The notes under the pieces were generated by a model. It saw only the letters and a program-made list of their open reading frames with translations, was not told where the DNA came from and did no database searches. From Tuctoria greenei (lineage: Eukaryota; Streptophyta; Magnoliopsida; Poales; Poaceae), in the NCBI GenBank assembly GCA_036927565.1, contig JAYESD010000003.1:98255591-98319590 (forward strand): DNA of 64,000 nt. Reading direction: 5' to 3'. The position numbers were made by a program, and so were the translations under genes. Within the stretch, counting starts at the first letter, position 1, and each line of letters starts with the position of its first letter. Below are positions 21,566 to 33,242 of the stretch, one piece after another.

Positions 21566-22434
21566 TGATAGGATCTTGGTTCCCGTTCTTTTGATGAGAA
21601 TAGGAGGGTTTGATTTGGGGAGGAGAAGTCATTGGCGATCCGACTACACCGTCACCAAGACGATGCGCCTTAGAGATCGGTACACTGACTCCGAAGGTAT
21701 ATTGTTCTTGCTGGCACACAATCAACCTGACCACGAGGGCCTTTGTTCCTGCAAGCAATCGAAGAACACGCAAGAACCAGAAGAACAAGCACTGATCTAT
21801 TGAAACAATCAAAAAGTGGGCTTCTGAATACAAGTAGATGGGCGATCTAGTCAACACGCGCGTGTACAAGGACGCAACATAAGCTAACTTTCGAATAAAC
21901 AAAACCCGCCATCTAATAAGGGTGGCGGCTACTGTTTAGTACCTCCCTAGGGTCGTGATAAACCCTAATCATGAGTCCCTAATGGGCTCTTAATGATACA
22001 TGGGCCATGGGAACCAACTTTGGTGACGCAGCACCATGGACAGAAAAGGTCTCCAAATTAAAATAACAATTGCGGCCAACTACGAATAGATATGGATATG
22101 ATGTCAGATCCGTTTGATAGTAGACTTGGTAATATTTCCAGTAAGTACTTGGACTCCCGGATTGGAGTCCGTATGAAGTCATGCTGGCCATCACAAGTTG
22201 GTGATGTTCTGCTGTCCAAATCCAGTCCGTGTGAATTCCCTTCCCTTTGGCTCCTCTCCATTGTTCCTAAGCAAAACAAGAAAGCATGTGGTTCCACGGT
22301 CTAGATAAAATGGACATAAGGCCAAGAATGAGTTCACCTGATAGTTTAGTTGAGGTGCACGAGCGCGAGTAATCAGACCGAAAACCGGTAGTTGAGTGGG
22401 TGTGGATGTATCGACGGTGTTGATGTCCTCATCA
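21566..22434 (-). repeat. E2b 5' LTR
   Basis: 869 bp, TGATAGG...CATCA, matching 14910-15777 with scattered differences. Followed by the TCTGT duplication. Confidence 0.92.
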
Positions 22435-22439
22435 TCTGT

Positions 22440-22790
22440 GGTGCGGCACTGGGGCATGAGTAAGAGCTACCGAAGCCACTGCCCCACGCCGGGGCGTGAG
22501 TATGGTCTTGACCGCATTCCAGGACGCGGGGTCCCAAGATCCCCCACAGATGACGTGGAGTGTCTTGCGACGCTCGTGGTTGCTGTTGGGGTCAAAGTTC
22601 TCAGCCTGTTGGACCATCTCAACGGCCCATACGGGCTTTTAAAACTCCATCTCCATGTCTCGGCCGACCTGCAGGTCGACCTTCTGCAGATCGCCCTTGC
22701 TGTGCTTGCAAGCTTGATGCTTACCATTGCGATGAAAGCACAACCACTTTTTAGGGGAAAAAGCCCCTACTCGGCGGGGAAGCAGGGTAC
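22440..22790 (-). pseudogene. E2 gag C-terminal remnant
   Basis: Minus strand: a His/Cys-bearing segment (CFHRNGKHQACKHSKGD near 22745-22690), then ENFDPNSNHERRKTLHVI and CGGSWDPASWNAVKTI. The last corresponds to FGGSWD in E1 just before the protease. The frame then hits the E2b insertion. One stop near 22645 is present. The bulk of gag upstream is deleted. Confidence 0.72.
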
Positions 22791-22795
22791 TTAGG

Positions 22796-22842
22796 TGTTT
22801 TCAGCCTGTGTACGACGGTACCCCATATGCTGGGTACCGACA
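22796..22842 (-). repeat. E2 5' LTR stub
   Basis: Only the outermost about 45 bp remain: the sequence ends GGGTACCGACA exactly as the E1 LTR (4107) and the E3 LTR (35352) do. LTR body, PBS and gag N-terminus are missing, so an internal deletion joined the LTR edge to gag. Confidence 0.65.
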
Positions 22843-23502
22843 GGATCATAGGCATGTATATACATTTCTGGAAAGATTAGTGAGTCCTCTACCAGCTTTG
22901 CATTCAACCCTAAAGCTGAATCTGATGGTAACTGGTCCAAATTCGAATTATCATCGAAGGTGTCCTGGTTGTCCAGATTCCGACCCTTGTGTACATAGTT
23001 GGGAACTTTGTCGATAATAAACATGTATGGATGATGTAAGCTATCGAGGTGTACATTTATGGGAAGCTGTCATGTTATAATACAATGTTGTAAAGTGTAT
23101 TTGATGCATATTTTGATTATATCATCTATTAAAATTGTGGCAAAAAACACCCAGTTTAGGAGAGGTTCTGTCAAAATAGCACCAGGAATCTGTCAGCTTT
23201 AAACCACCATATCTCTCTAACCCTTGAGGCTATGGGGGCATGTGAGTATCATTTGGAATGGTGTAAGAGTCAGATACAACTTTTTATAGAACTCATGTTA
23301 TGAAAATGTCGATTACATAGTCAAAATCTAGATTTAGTAGGAACTGGTCTGGCTGGACCGAGTGCCACCATAATTAGGGAGGCTTGAGAATCGATGTTGC
23401 AACTTGAATGGAATGACTATGTATTTTATTTTGACATCCTTTATACTATATGGAATTAATCAGAGATGATATAGAGACTAATGATATTCATTGCATTGCA
23501 GA

Positions 23503-24390
23503 ATGTTGCGTACTCGCTCCACTTTCGAGGTGGGTAGCGGTAGTGGCCAGAGTGGCGATGAATCTCCATCGGTGGAGCAGCAGAATACGCAACAGCAGCC
23601 ACAATCTCCACCACCACTCACTCTACCAGACGTCATGGCCGTCCTGCAGGGTTCATGGGATGAGCAGACGCATATATTATGGATTATCATGCAGAATACG
23701 TCCCAACCAAGGGGGCGTCAAGATGGATGAAATAATCACCCTCCCCAAGCTACTTATTCAGACTTTCTGGGGACACACCCAACGGACTTTATGGAGCCCA
23801 AAGAACCTTTGGAGGCAGACAACTGGATCCGCACTATCTAATCTAAGTTCAGGTTGCTGCAGTGCACCGAACATCAGAAGGTGCTATTCGCAGTGCAACA
23901 ACTTTGAGGTTCTGTCGGTGCTTGGTGGGCAACTCACCATGCTTCCCTGCTCGCCGGACATCAGGTTACATGGACCAAATTCCGTGATGCATTCCGTGCT
24001 TATCACATTCCATCTGGGATCATGGAAAGGAAGCTTTAGGAGTTTTTGGACTTAAAACAAGGAGGGAGGAGCGTCCATGATTATGTTAAGGCATTCAATC
24101 ATTTGTCTCAGTATGCACATGTAGAAGTGAGCACAGAGGCACAGAAATGTGAATGTTTCTTCGGTGGCTGCAATGCTAGGCTGAGGGAACGACTTCTATT
24201 GATAGATCGCAGTAACTTCACCACACTCTTCAATACTGCAATAAAGCTTGAAGATACAAACTGCCAAACTCAGGCGGAGGACAGGAAGAGGAATGCACCT
24301 AAAGGCGGTGGGAATCCCGCTCTACAGAAGTACCGGCTGTTGTACCGAACACCATCTGGTCAGCAGGTCCGACCCCCTGTGCGACCTCCA
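23503..24390 (+). pseudogene. F gag
   Basis: From ATG at 23503 (MLRTRS) a single frame shows SPPPLTLPDVMAVLQG, YSDFLGTHPTDF, EPLEADNWIRTI, FRAYHIPSGIMERKL, FLDLKQGGRSVHDYV and EDRKRNAPKGG. This is the chromovirus gag (capsid) order. The frame is interrupted by at least five in-frame stops (near 23728, 23840, 23903, 24040 and 24397), yet no frameshift is needed. It aligns with E4 gag (51851-52666). Confidence 0.82.
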
Positions 24391-25102
24391 CAATATTAGG
24401 GTTGTCCATTTCAGTATTCTGCATTTTGACCACCGCAGCAAGAATGGCAGCAGCAGCAACAACAGTGTCAACAACCGCAGTTGCAGCAACAATGTATCAC
24501 TCTACGTGCGTCTTATCCACAGCAGAATGCAACCGCTTACCATCCTCAGATCAGCGGAGAACCAACAAGGTATACCTGCTACACATGTGGCCGTCAGGGC
24601 TCACTTCGCCAAAGACTGCCCACAAGCTCAGCAGGACAGTAGAAAAGCGCCTGTACAAGGTGCGAATCAACCCCGCGCTCCACCTAAGAGGTCAGCACCA
24701 AAAGGAGGCAACATTCGTAATACCGCTCTAGACGACATAACAGAAGGATAACCTGTGCTTGCGGGTACGTTCACTCTCAACGAACTGCCCCTATCTGTTG
24801 TATTTGATTCTGGAGCCACACATAATTTCATCAGTGCTTCATTTATGTGCAATGTTGTGTTACCTACTACTACTGCAAGTAATCACTACCTCATTAGCTG
24901 AACCGGAGGCAATATAGCCACTAGTGAAGTGGTAGTCAAAATACCTTTATGCTTAAGTGGAAAGATATATCCTACCACAGTTATTGTCTTGGAAGGACAG
25001 CGGATTGATGTTATTCATTGAGTGGCATGGTTGAAGTACCATGGTGCTGTTCTTGACATCAAGCCTCGAAGTATTCAGTTAGACTCTCCTGTCCATGGTC
25101 TT
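24391..25102 (+). pseudogene. F nucleocapsid and protease N-part
   Basis: A Gln-rich stretch is followed by YTCYTCGRQG and FAKDCPQ (zinc knuckle, with a 1-nt shift inside), then DDITEG and VLAGTFTLNELPLSVVFDSGATHNFIS, the aspartic protease active site (DSGA). The frame continues to YHGAVLDIKPRSIQL at about 25080 and is then cut by E5. A stop (TAA) lies near 24750. Confidence 0.8.
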
Positions 25103-26735
25103 TTTAGGATCGAAGAGCATGTTAAAAGCTACCAGAGGAGGGGGTGAATGGTAGATTAAAAAATCTTACACAGCGGAAACAATTAAATCCCAACCCCTTT
25201 GGCAGAAAAATGATCTGTTAAAGAAATCGTGTGTGAGACTAATCTAAACGTGTTTCACCGTGACAAAAGAGATAGAAATCAGAGAGAATCAAGTCACGAA
25301 GATGACACAACAAGAATCACTCAAATCCGTCGAGAGAAACTCATGTTACGATCGAAAGATCGTACAAAGGTCAATCTGTGCTACCCGAGAAAGACAGTTC
25401 TGGAACGCTGCAAAGAAACTCGTGTAGATCAGAAACTACAAATCCAATGACCGTGAAATTTTGAAAAGTGATAGATAATCAAGCTTTGAAGACAACCCAA
25501 AAGGAATCACGTCAATTGGATCTGTAATACTCAAGTTATGATAAAACTACCAAAGAAAGGTAGTGCTGTGAAGAAAACTCGACGAGAAAAACTTGTCTGG
25601 AACAAGTCAGACGAACAAGGCACTAAAGTTCCTTCAAACTAAAATTTTTATTGATCAAACCACAAGAGAAACAGCCCCAAATTCATCTTCCATGAGGGCA
25701 TCCCTTGCTTATATAACCAGCCCTTAGGCCAACTCAATCTCAACTAGGACTCTAATTCTACTCAAATCACGAATCGAAACTTTCTATAACTGCTTAGGAC
25801 TCATCTATACGCAGATAGAGGCAATCTTAAGACTTCCAAACACCTTTGGAACGCATCCCACATTCCTAAAACAACTCAAATTCTTGACCCACACGAAATC
25901 CTATCATAACCAACTCAAATCTTTCCATATTTGAGTCAAACATTACTCAGCCGCAGCTTGAGTCTATAACCTTGTCGGTTGGACCTTTCCGACCAATTCT
26001 TTATGTCCACATCTCTTCATCACGCATCGAAACAATGTATCCATGTCCATGCACTCCTTGCATATGTTCAAACATCTTCCAACGACATCCACGATATCTT
26101 CATATGCATTATTCTTGATTCAAACATGCTGCGCAACATCCTGATCAACTCAACCACAATTCCTCCAGAACATGGTTGTTGAACCTCATCTTCTCCCTAA
26201 GACTAGTTCAATGGATCCCATCACCAGTCATGTCTTGAACTCAAGCAACCCCTGCACATGAATAAACAACCAATACTTTCGAGCACAAGTCCTCGACTTG
26301 ACTCACGTTAGTTTAGAAACTAGAACATCTTACGTGAGCACCTCACATAAGCATGTTGCAAACCATAAAATGATATCAACCATATCAACCACAACGCACC
26401 AAGAACATAGAAAATGAATACTAAGCAATCTTTCCAACAATGTAAAGCAAGTTCGAAACATTTCACGGTAAAAGCAGGAACATTGTGATCAAGCTCCGAA
26501 TCTTGCCAAAACTAACTGGAGCTTGAGCTGGAGCTTACCAAAGCTAGTACAACCTAGCGTCGGAGCTAGAAAAACATGTCGGAGCTAGCCAACATAAGTC
26601 GGACCTAGCAAAAATATATCGGAGCTTAACAAAGACATGCCGGAGCTAAAGTCGGATCTTGCTAAAAAGATGTTATGGCAGCATTCAAAACTTTTATTGT
26701 CAAAGCCAATGTATTCAACACACATAGGTCTCGCA
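25103..26735 (-). repeat. E5 3' LTR (1633 bp)
   Basis: Matches S2 and the 33243 LTR. The expected terminal TG reads TT at 25103-25104. It ends CTCGCA at 26735, followed by the polypurine tract. TATA at 25708-25715 on the minus strand; CCGGAGCT/GTCGGAGCT repeats at 26520-26660. Confidence 0.9.
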
Positions 26736-27720
26736 ATCTCCCCCTTGATGAATGCATTGGCAACACCATTTAAAATCCGAACATTGGCATGAAAAGTTTT
26801 GAGAACAATTTCTCGCCCTATTTGAAAATCAAATGAGATAGAAATAAATTTTCCCCCTATACATATTTCTCCCACTTGCATACATATCTTTAAAAATTCA
26901 CCATATTATCTCTCCCCCTTTGACAATGTATTCAACAAGGTGGAAAAGAGAAATTTTAATTGTGATGAGCATATTATAACATATACATATAAAACAAAGC
27001 TCATCCAAGTCATACTATCAAGTAACATACACTATCACATCAATGAGATACATAAAGTAGTGTAAGCCATGCTAGAGATCAAATGTAATTTTCAATTTAA
27101 GTAAGTCATTGGTACACTATCACATCAATGAGATACAAACTTAACTATTTCAAGACCTGAATGCATGACACTTGTTGCTGCATTTTATTATTTTTCAAAG
27201 CACAAATTTTGATCATATGATATTTGCAAGAGATTATATGTGCATCTGCCTTATTCTAACCAACCAAGTCAACCCTATGTCATTTGACAATCAGAAGCTT
27301 AAGGGCATGGTTTTAGTCATACACAACTTCTTCCAAGTTCATATCTAAGTGCAATGATAAGCCATCTCAAAAGAAGAAGTGCGATGCATGCATATTCTCT
27401 TGATCTTTTCTCATTTTTATTTGATCATAAAAGCTCAACGTGTGAGTTGTTTACTTGATTAATTCTTTATGATTAAAAGCACTTGTGAGCATGCAACAAG
27501 TTCAAAACAGGAAGAAAGTTCGACCATGACCAGATTTAGTGTAAATAATTATTCCAATTACTAGACATGGCAAAAACTACAAAATGTATAACACGAGTAA
27601 TATAGTAAGAACTTTCAGCCTGTAAAAGGAATCACAAAGTTATATATGTATGAAATACTATCCTCATATTATATTAATTTCAAATTCACAAATAGACTTC
27701 TCAAGTTTCAAAACTCCCCC
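26736..27720 (-). other. E5 3' non-coding region with several polypurine-like tracts
   Basis: Just inside the LTR the minus strand reads CATCAAGGGGGAGAT (26736-26750), the expected polypurine tract. Similar G-rich tracts lie at 26849-26858, 26911-26922 and 27713-27723. A 23-nt direct repeat (starts ACACTATCACATC) occurs near 27027 and 27115. No ORF is supported. Multiple polypurine-like tracts have been described for Sireviruses. Confidence 0.75.
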
Positions 27721-28097
27721 TCAATGTAAGCCATGAGGATGCATAACCCCTATTTCACTACGAATAAAACAAAAATGAGTGAAATCCAAAGGATTAGTAA
27801 AAATGCCAGCCAATTGTTGTTTGGTATCTACATGGTAAAGCACAATGTTTCCTTTTTCAACATTATCACGGAGAAAGTGATACCTAATGTAAATGTGCTT
27901 AGTTCTAGAATGTTGCACGGGGTTTTTAGCAATGCAAATGACACTAGCATTATCACAAAACAGTGGAACACTATCTAGATCAACCCCATAGTCCTTAAGT
28001 GTTTGAACAATCCAAAGAATTTGTGATCAAGCACTAGCAGCAGCTACATATTCAGATTCGGCTGTGGATTGTGCAACTGGTTTTGTTTTCTAGAGGA
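27721..28097 (-). pseudogene. E5 RNase H
   Basis: Minus strand: WSSRKQN-like, then PQPNLNM (decayed AESEYV block), FCDN-like text near 27960, NPVQHSRTKHIYIRYHFLRD, then QLAGIFTNPL, all typical of copia RNase H. A frame change and stops at about 28085-27920 break it; the last 65 codons (27918-27721) are open. Pol ends with HPHGLH. Confidence 0.8.
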
Positions 28098-29114
28098 TCA
28101 AGCAACTAGTGAATTACCAAGAAAATAACAAACATCGGAAGTACTTTTCCTATCAATCCTACAACCTCCAAAATCAGCATCAGAAAAAGCTTTCAAAGTA
28201 ATGGTTGAGGAACAAGGAAGAAAAATGCTAAATTCCTCAGTTCCATGTAAGTACCTGAGAATCCTTTTGAGGGCTTGACAATGTGAAGCACGTGGAGAGG
28301 TTTGAAGCCGTGCACAAAGACATACACTGAATTGTATGTCCGGTCTGGTTGCCGTGAGGTACAAAAGTGATCTGATCATGCTTCTATATTCTTTTTGTTC
28401 CATGGGTTGACCATCTTCATGAAGTTCAAGTGTTGTTGCTGTTCCCATTGGTGTCCGAAGAGGCTTGCTTTTGTCCACGTTGAAGCGCCTTAGGAGGTCT
28501 TTTGTATACTTCATTTGATGCACAAAGGTACCCTCCTTGGTTTGTTTGATTTGCAGCCCCAAAAAGTATGTGAGTTCTCCCATCATACTCATCTCAAATT
28601 CTGAACTCATCATAGCTGAAAACTTGGACGCAAAATCATGAGAAGCACAACCAAAGATAATATCATCCACATACACTTGAACAATTAATGAGTCATTGCC
28701 ATGCTTAAGCACAAAAAAAGTTTTATCAACCTTGCCCATGGTAAACCCCTTTTCAAATAAGAATGTTTTTAAGCTATCATACCATGCTCTAGGGGCTTGT
28801 TTGAGACCGTACAATGCTTTGGACAGTTTGTAAACATGATTAGGAAAATCTGGATTTTCAAAATCTGGTGGTTGTTTGACATAAACCTCCTCATCTATGT
28901 AGCCGTTAAGAAAAGCACTTTTAACATCCATTTGATATTGCTTAAAACCTTTAGATGCAGCAAAAGCTAACAAAATTCTTATGGCTTCTAATCTAGCAAC
29001 AGGAGCAAAAGTTTCTTCAAAATCTAGACCTTCAACTTGAATGAAACCTTGAGCAACCAAACTAGCCTTATTCGTGAGCACAACCCCATCCTCACTTTGT
29101 TTATTTTTAAACAC
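28098..29114 (-). pseudogene. E5 reverse transcriptase (copia type), open 338 codons
   Basis: Motifs in order: TNKASLVAQGFIQVEGLDFE, ETFAPVARLEAIRILLA, MDVKSAFLNGYIDEEVYVKQ, LYGLKQAPRAWYD, the catalytic QVYVDDIIFG, FLGLQIKQTKEG and YLTATRPDIQFSV, continuing into FSDADFGGCRIDRKSTS of RNase H. It is intact across the domain, although gag and integrase are broken. Copia RTs carry YVDD as here. Confidence 0.92.
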
Positions 29115-29908
29115 CTATTCAGTTCCAATTAAAGTGTGACCTTGAGGTGGAGGTACAAGTTTCCAAACATTATTTCTTTCAAAATTTCCTAACTCTTCTT
29201 GCATGGCAATAATCCTAGATTCATTAGTGAGTCCGTGTGATATCTTTGGGTTCAAAAGAAGCAACAAAAGCAGAATGAGCATGAGAGTTTGGATCGCAAA
29301 ACCTAGACCGTGTGACACGTTCATGCAAGCTTCCAATAATTTGTTGTGGAGGATGACTTTTGAGAAGCCGGAGGGGAGTGGACACTTCACAAGCTTCTTC
29401 TTCTTCATGTGCATCACAAATAGATGAGCTTGTGACTTGAGGAGGATCTGGACCAGCAATGGTTGTCGTCGGTGCTGGCTGTGAATCAAAATCAGGAGCT
29501 GGAACAATGTCATTAGCTGCTGAATTTTCAGGCAGCAGCTCCACCTCTTTCTCATCTTCAACGAAAATGCTCCCCCCCTGCGGATATGGATCTGGACTTG
29601 CAATGTTTGAGCTAGTACCTGCGCTAGCTTTATTAAAATACACCTCACAAGTCTCCACAATTTTGTTAGTGTCAAGTAACAGCACACGGTAGCCTCTAGT
29701 ACGAGATGGATAACCATGAAACATGACGTCAATGGATCTAGGTTCAAATTTATCAAGATTACCATGTTTCTTAACAAAGCATTTGTAACCAAAGACCCGA
29801 AAATGTGTAACACTAGGCCTATGTCTAAATCAGAGCTCATATGGTGTTTTACCTAGCTTAGCGCGCAAGGAAACACGATTTGAGACATAACAAGAAGTTG
29901 CAAACGCA
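29115..29908 (-). pseudogene. E5 integrase C-terminal region and linker
   Basis: In two alternating minus frames: YELW-like, GYKCFVKKHGN-like, then SIDVMFHGYPSRTRGYRVLLLDT and CEVYFNKAS. An acidic/Pro-rich linker (EKEVELLPEN) follows, then RVTRSRFCDPN and WKLVPPPQGH before RT. A frame change lies near 29840. This is the usual copia integrase C-terminus (GKTPYE/L block to RT). Confidence 0.75.
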
Positions 29909-30532
29909 TCAGCCCAAAATTTCGTAGGAGTTTGATAGCATAGTCCTAGCCATCTTAACTAAGTTTTTGTTCTTACTTTCTACAACACTGTTTTGTTCAG
30001 GTACATATGGTGAAGAAAATTGATGATCTATTCTATTTTCAGCACAAAAGTGATCAAAAGATTGATTTTTAAATTCGGTTCTGTTATAACTTCTAATTGC
30101 TTTTAAAGATCCTAGGTGATCAATTGATAATCTAAGAAATAAAGTTGTAAGGTGACTAAAAGCTTCATTCTTAGATGCCATAAAGTAAACCAAAGAGTAT
30201 CTAGAATAATCATCAACAATCACAAGAACATACCATTTACCTCCGAAGGATTGCATGCGTGAAGGTCCTACGGTGTCAAGGTGCAAAAGTTGACCTGGTT
30301 CAGTAGTCATGATCATTGTGAGAGGAGTATGTGAACCTGCAACCATCTTAGCATGTCTACAAGAAGAGCACACAATTTCTTTGTCCCCTTTAAGCTTAGG
30401 CAGCCCACATATGTGACCAAGAGCACTAACACGCGTTAGATGATTAAGGCCTACGTGACCAAGTCTACGATGCCAAAAATATAAGTCCTTTGAATCATTA
30501 GCAACTAGACACCTATGCTTAGAGGAAGACAT
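29909..30532 (-). pseudogene. E5 integrase core, one catalytic residue lost
   Basis: LYFWHRRLGHVGLNHLTRV and IVCSSCRHAK form the HHCC zinc-binding domain. LLHLDTVGPSR gives the first catalytic Asp and VIVDDYSRYSLVYF follows. The second catalytic Asp is replaced: the block reads AIRSYNRTEFKN, with Tyr at 30086-30088 where copia integrases have Ser-Asp-Asn-Gly. The Glu region (SSPYVPEQNSVVESKN) is present. Frame breaks at NSYEILG. Confidence 0.87.
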
Positions 30533-30641
30533 ATCAAAATCATTTTTAAAAACTCTTCCAAAACGGGAAATGTTAAAAATAAGCTCACTATTTGAATTTA
30601 CAACTTTGCAGCAATTTTTAGTGAAAATAATTTCCAGATTT

Positions 30642-30863
30642 TCATCTAGCAGTTGTAAACACAGAAAGGAAGTTGTATTTCAAATTTTTATCAAGTGTCA
30701 AATCCTTCAAAGTGTAGTGATTATTTACTCTAACTGAACCCTTAGCAATTATAGGAGTTGAAGAATTATCGGCAAAAGTAACATTCTCTACACGTGACAC
30801 AAAAGAGTGGGAGGAGAACCATTCTTTGTTACCGGTCATGTGGCTTGAGCAACCTGAATCCAC
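30642..30863 (-). pseudogene. E5 aspartic protease
   Basis: MDSGCSSHMTGNKEWF is the copia retropepsin active site (DSG). It is followed by VTFADNSSTPIIAKGSVRV and LKDLTLDKNLKYNFLSV, the second conserved block. A frame break near 30645 separates it from the integrase. Confidence 0.87.
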
Positions 30864-30896
30864 AATCCAAATGTTCTCCTTCCTCGAGCATGTAAC

Positions 30897-32450
30897 CTAC
30901 ATAGAAGAACAATACGTCGATGACTCAATACTGGGGTTAGTCAAAAGGCATTTAGGAATCCAGTACAGAGTCACACGATGTCTAGTAGGAATAACACACG
31001 AAAGCTGAGATAAAACAACAGGTTTATGTGCCAAAGCTTGAGGATTTTTGTACCCAACTACTGTCCTACGAGACGTTACATGTGTAGCACAAAAAATAGT
31101 AGGTTTGGGAGCAACCTTTGCATGTTTTCGACTCATTACAACAGATTGCATGTTTCTATCATTCGATTTAGCAAGTGCAGCAAATTTTGCATGAAAGTTA
31201 TGAGATCTTGCAATCATTCTTTCCTTTTTCTGTTGTTTAGCTAGTCTATAACAAAAATCTATGACATGACCATATCTACCACAATAGGTACAATGAAATT
31301 TAACTTTGTGTTCATGTCTAGATGAGCAAGCAACATTTTTATTTGAAACCGAATGAGACAACACTCCTGCAAATTTGAAAACCACTTCTTTTTGTTCAGG
31401 AACTGCTTGAATCAAACCACTTTCTAATGTTCTTACAATTGTAGGTGGATGTGCCCTAGCATGAGCATGAGAATCGAAACCTAAATCAGTTTTATCATTG
31501 CAAGACTTGGAAGAATTCAGCAGCATGTTTAGGTTCTTATTCCCATTACAAAACCGATCTAATGTCCTATGCATGCCATCAAGTTTATTGGACAGATCAA
31601 GGCAATTTTCACATGAAGTTTTTCCTTTTAATTTGCAATTGGAACAATATTTAACTTCATGAGAACATAAAGCATTGTTCAATATAGAAATTTCATTCAT
31701 AGCATCTTGTAGTTTCTTATCAAGATCATCACATGTAGAACAATGCAAATCAATTGTAGAACAGCTAGCATCTTTCAAGTTTTTGTTCATTAAGTGCAGC
31801 AAGCTCTTTGTTCTTTTCAATTTCTAACTCAAGTTTAGCAAGTGTGGAGGTGTGCGCACTTCTTAACGAGGACAATTGTTCATATATTAATTCACATGGG
31901 GAACAAGAATCATCACTAGGAATCAAAAATTTCAAACGATTAATTTCAGATTCTAGTGACTCAATTTTAACAGCATTGTCCCTAATCTTTTTGTACTTTT
32001 TCTTAACTATAACAGTGGCACGAGAAATAGCATCACACATTTCTTCACAAGTAGGACATACCTCTTCATTGTTGTTGTTGTGTTCAGCCTCGTCCATACT
32101 TGATCTTGACTTGCCCGCCATGAAGCACAAGTTTGCCAAATCATCTTCATCTTCGTCACTTCCAATGTCCACATTGCTTGAGCTAAGTTCTTGAAGTGCG
32201 GAGATAAAACTGCTCACCAATTGACGTCCTGTAAAACCCTTATTTTTCTTCGTATATTTTGCAGAGGAGTGCTTCGTCCTTGTTTGCTTTTCATCCTAGG
32301 AAGTAGGACCTAAAAGGTTACGGCAATCTGAATGAAAATGTCCTGTCTTACCACATTCGAAACATCGTTGAGGTTCCGGAGCTTCCTCTCCTTCTAGTTC
32401 TCACATTTTGCAATGCTTTTGAGAACCTAGTAGAGAGAAGTACTAGCTCC
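30897..32450 (-). pseudogene. E5 gag C-terminal half with two zinc knuckles
   Basis: Near 32364-32323: CFECGKTGHFHSDC, a perfect CX2CX4HX4C knuckle. Then an acidic stretch (GSDEDEDDLANL), a long Lys/Glu/Leu coiled-coil-like segment (32080-31770), Cys-rich HCSTCDDL and KYCSNCKLKGKTSCENC motifs, and a second knuckle CTYCGRYGHVIDFC near 31300. Frames change near 31770 and stops occur near 32300. A second zinc knuckle and coiled coil fit a Sirevirus gag. Confidence 0.8.
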
Positions 32451-32452
32451 TC

Positions 32453-33181
32453 CTATGGAAACTCCTCAATTTGTTCAAGGGTTAGAGAGAACAACAAAGC
32501 AAGTGTACCATAAGATGAAGATTGACCGGAGCTAGGCATGTCACGTTGAGAAACAAAAGCAATAGACTTGTTGGGGTTCTTACGTGATATTATATCAATT
32601 TGATGAGTTTTTAACTTGGAATATAGCACATCTAAAGTAAGTGTACTCATGACAGTAGATTCACGAATAGATGTGACTTTCATCTCCCAAATTGACATAT
32701 CTAATGCACTTAACAATTGCCTAGGATTTTCAGCATCTGAAAAATTAACATTGACACTACACAAGTTGTTGAGAATTTTATTAAAGCGAGCAAAAAGGTC
32801 ATCAATAGACTCACCGGGTTGCATCCCGAAGAGCATGTATTCTTTCTTGAACATGTCTTGCATTACCTACTTGATCGTGTTGGATCCTTCGTGGTAGTCA
32901 CAAAGTGCTTTCCACACATCGTATGCAGATCGGAGGTGTGCAACACGGTCGAAGTCGATTTGAGTTAATCCTTGTATGATCAAGTTCTCAGCCTTGTTGT
33001 TATTGTCGACATCTCTCAGATTTGTAGCTGTAACTTCATCGTTTGACGACACTTCGTAAAGCTTGTATACCTTCTCCCATATTGCGGAGCCTTGAGCCTG
33101 GATGAAGGCTGCCATATGTGCCTTGCAAACCTGAAAATCAATACCACTAAACACACAAGGTTTGGCGGAGTATTTCTCCAT
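32453..33181 (-). pseudogene. E5 gag N-terminal half (capsid)
   Basis: Starts MEKYSAKPCVFSGIDF at 33181, about 60 nt from the primer-binding site. Conserved FDRVAHLRSAYDVWKAL, then one in-frame TAG near 32867, then FKKEYMLFGMQPGESIDDLF, LNNLCSVN and SALDMSIWEMKVTSI. Copia (UBN2-type) gag domain. The frame stops near 32453. Confidence 0.87.
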
Positions 33182-33227
33182 GATGATTAGTCAAAAACAC
33201 GTGTAAATCACAAAGATTAAGCACAAT

Positions 33228-33240
33228 GGCTCTGATACCA
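33228..33240 (-). other. E5 primer-binding site
   Basis: Minus strand TGGTATCAGAGCC, complementary to the 3' end of initiator-Met tRNA, two bases inside the LTR. Confidence 0.9.
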
Positions 33241-33242
33241 AT

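Larger units (their letters stand above)
14910..22434 (-). mobile_element. E2b: complete CRM/Reina-like chromovirus, 7.5 kb
   Basis: Two LTRs (14910-15777, 868 bp; 21566-22434, 869 bp) flank a minus-strand gag-protease-RT-RNase H-integrase region. A perfect 5-bp duplication TCTGT lies at 14905-14909 and 22435-22439. The primer-binding site and polypurine tract are in the right places. Integrase C-terminal motifs (RADGPFKVLE, NAYKLELP, FNIADLKLYL) and a frame running into the LTR are like grass CRM/Reina-type elements; the exact clade is inferred. Coding regions carry several stops and shifts. It inserted in the E2 gag-protease junction. Confidence 0.92.
5560..22842 (-). mobile_element. E2: degenerate Tat-like gypsy element, split by three insertions
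   Basis: Reading right to left on the minus strand: an LTR stub ending at 22842, the gag C-terminus (22440-22790), protease (14161-14909), RT in two halves (13741-14160 and 11450-11873), RNase H, integrase N-part (9597-9932) and integrase C-part (5960-6734). The pieces are separated by E2b, S2 and S1, each with a target duplication. When the insertions are removed the frames meet at the expected conserved motifs. The 3' LTR was not found and most of the 5' LTR and gag are missing, so both ends have suffered deletion. The left limit is approximate. Confidence 0.82.
22843..25102 (+). mobile_element. F: 5' internal part of a Tekay-like chromovirus
   Basis: Plus-strand leader (22843-23502), gag, zinc knuckle and start of protease, similar throughout to E4. 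The leader text near 22858-22890 matches E4 43380-43420, TTCTGTCAAAAT near 23168 matches 50239, and gag starts in the same context (GCAGAATG). It is broken on the left by E2 and on the right by E5. Nothing of F survives right of E5, where a deletion has occurred. Unlike E4 it has no ORF between leader and gag. Confidence 0.8.
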
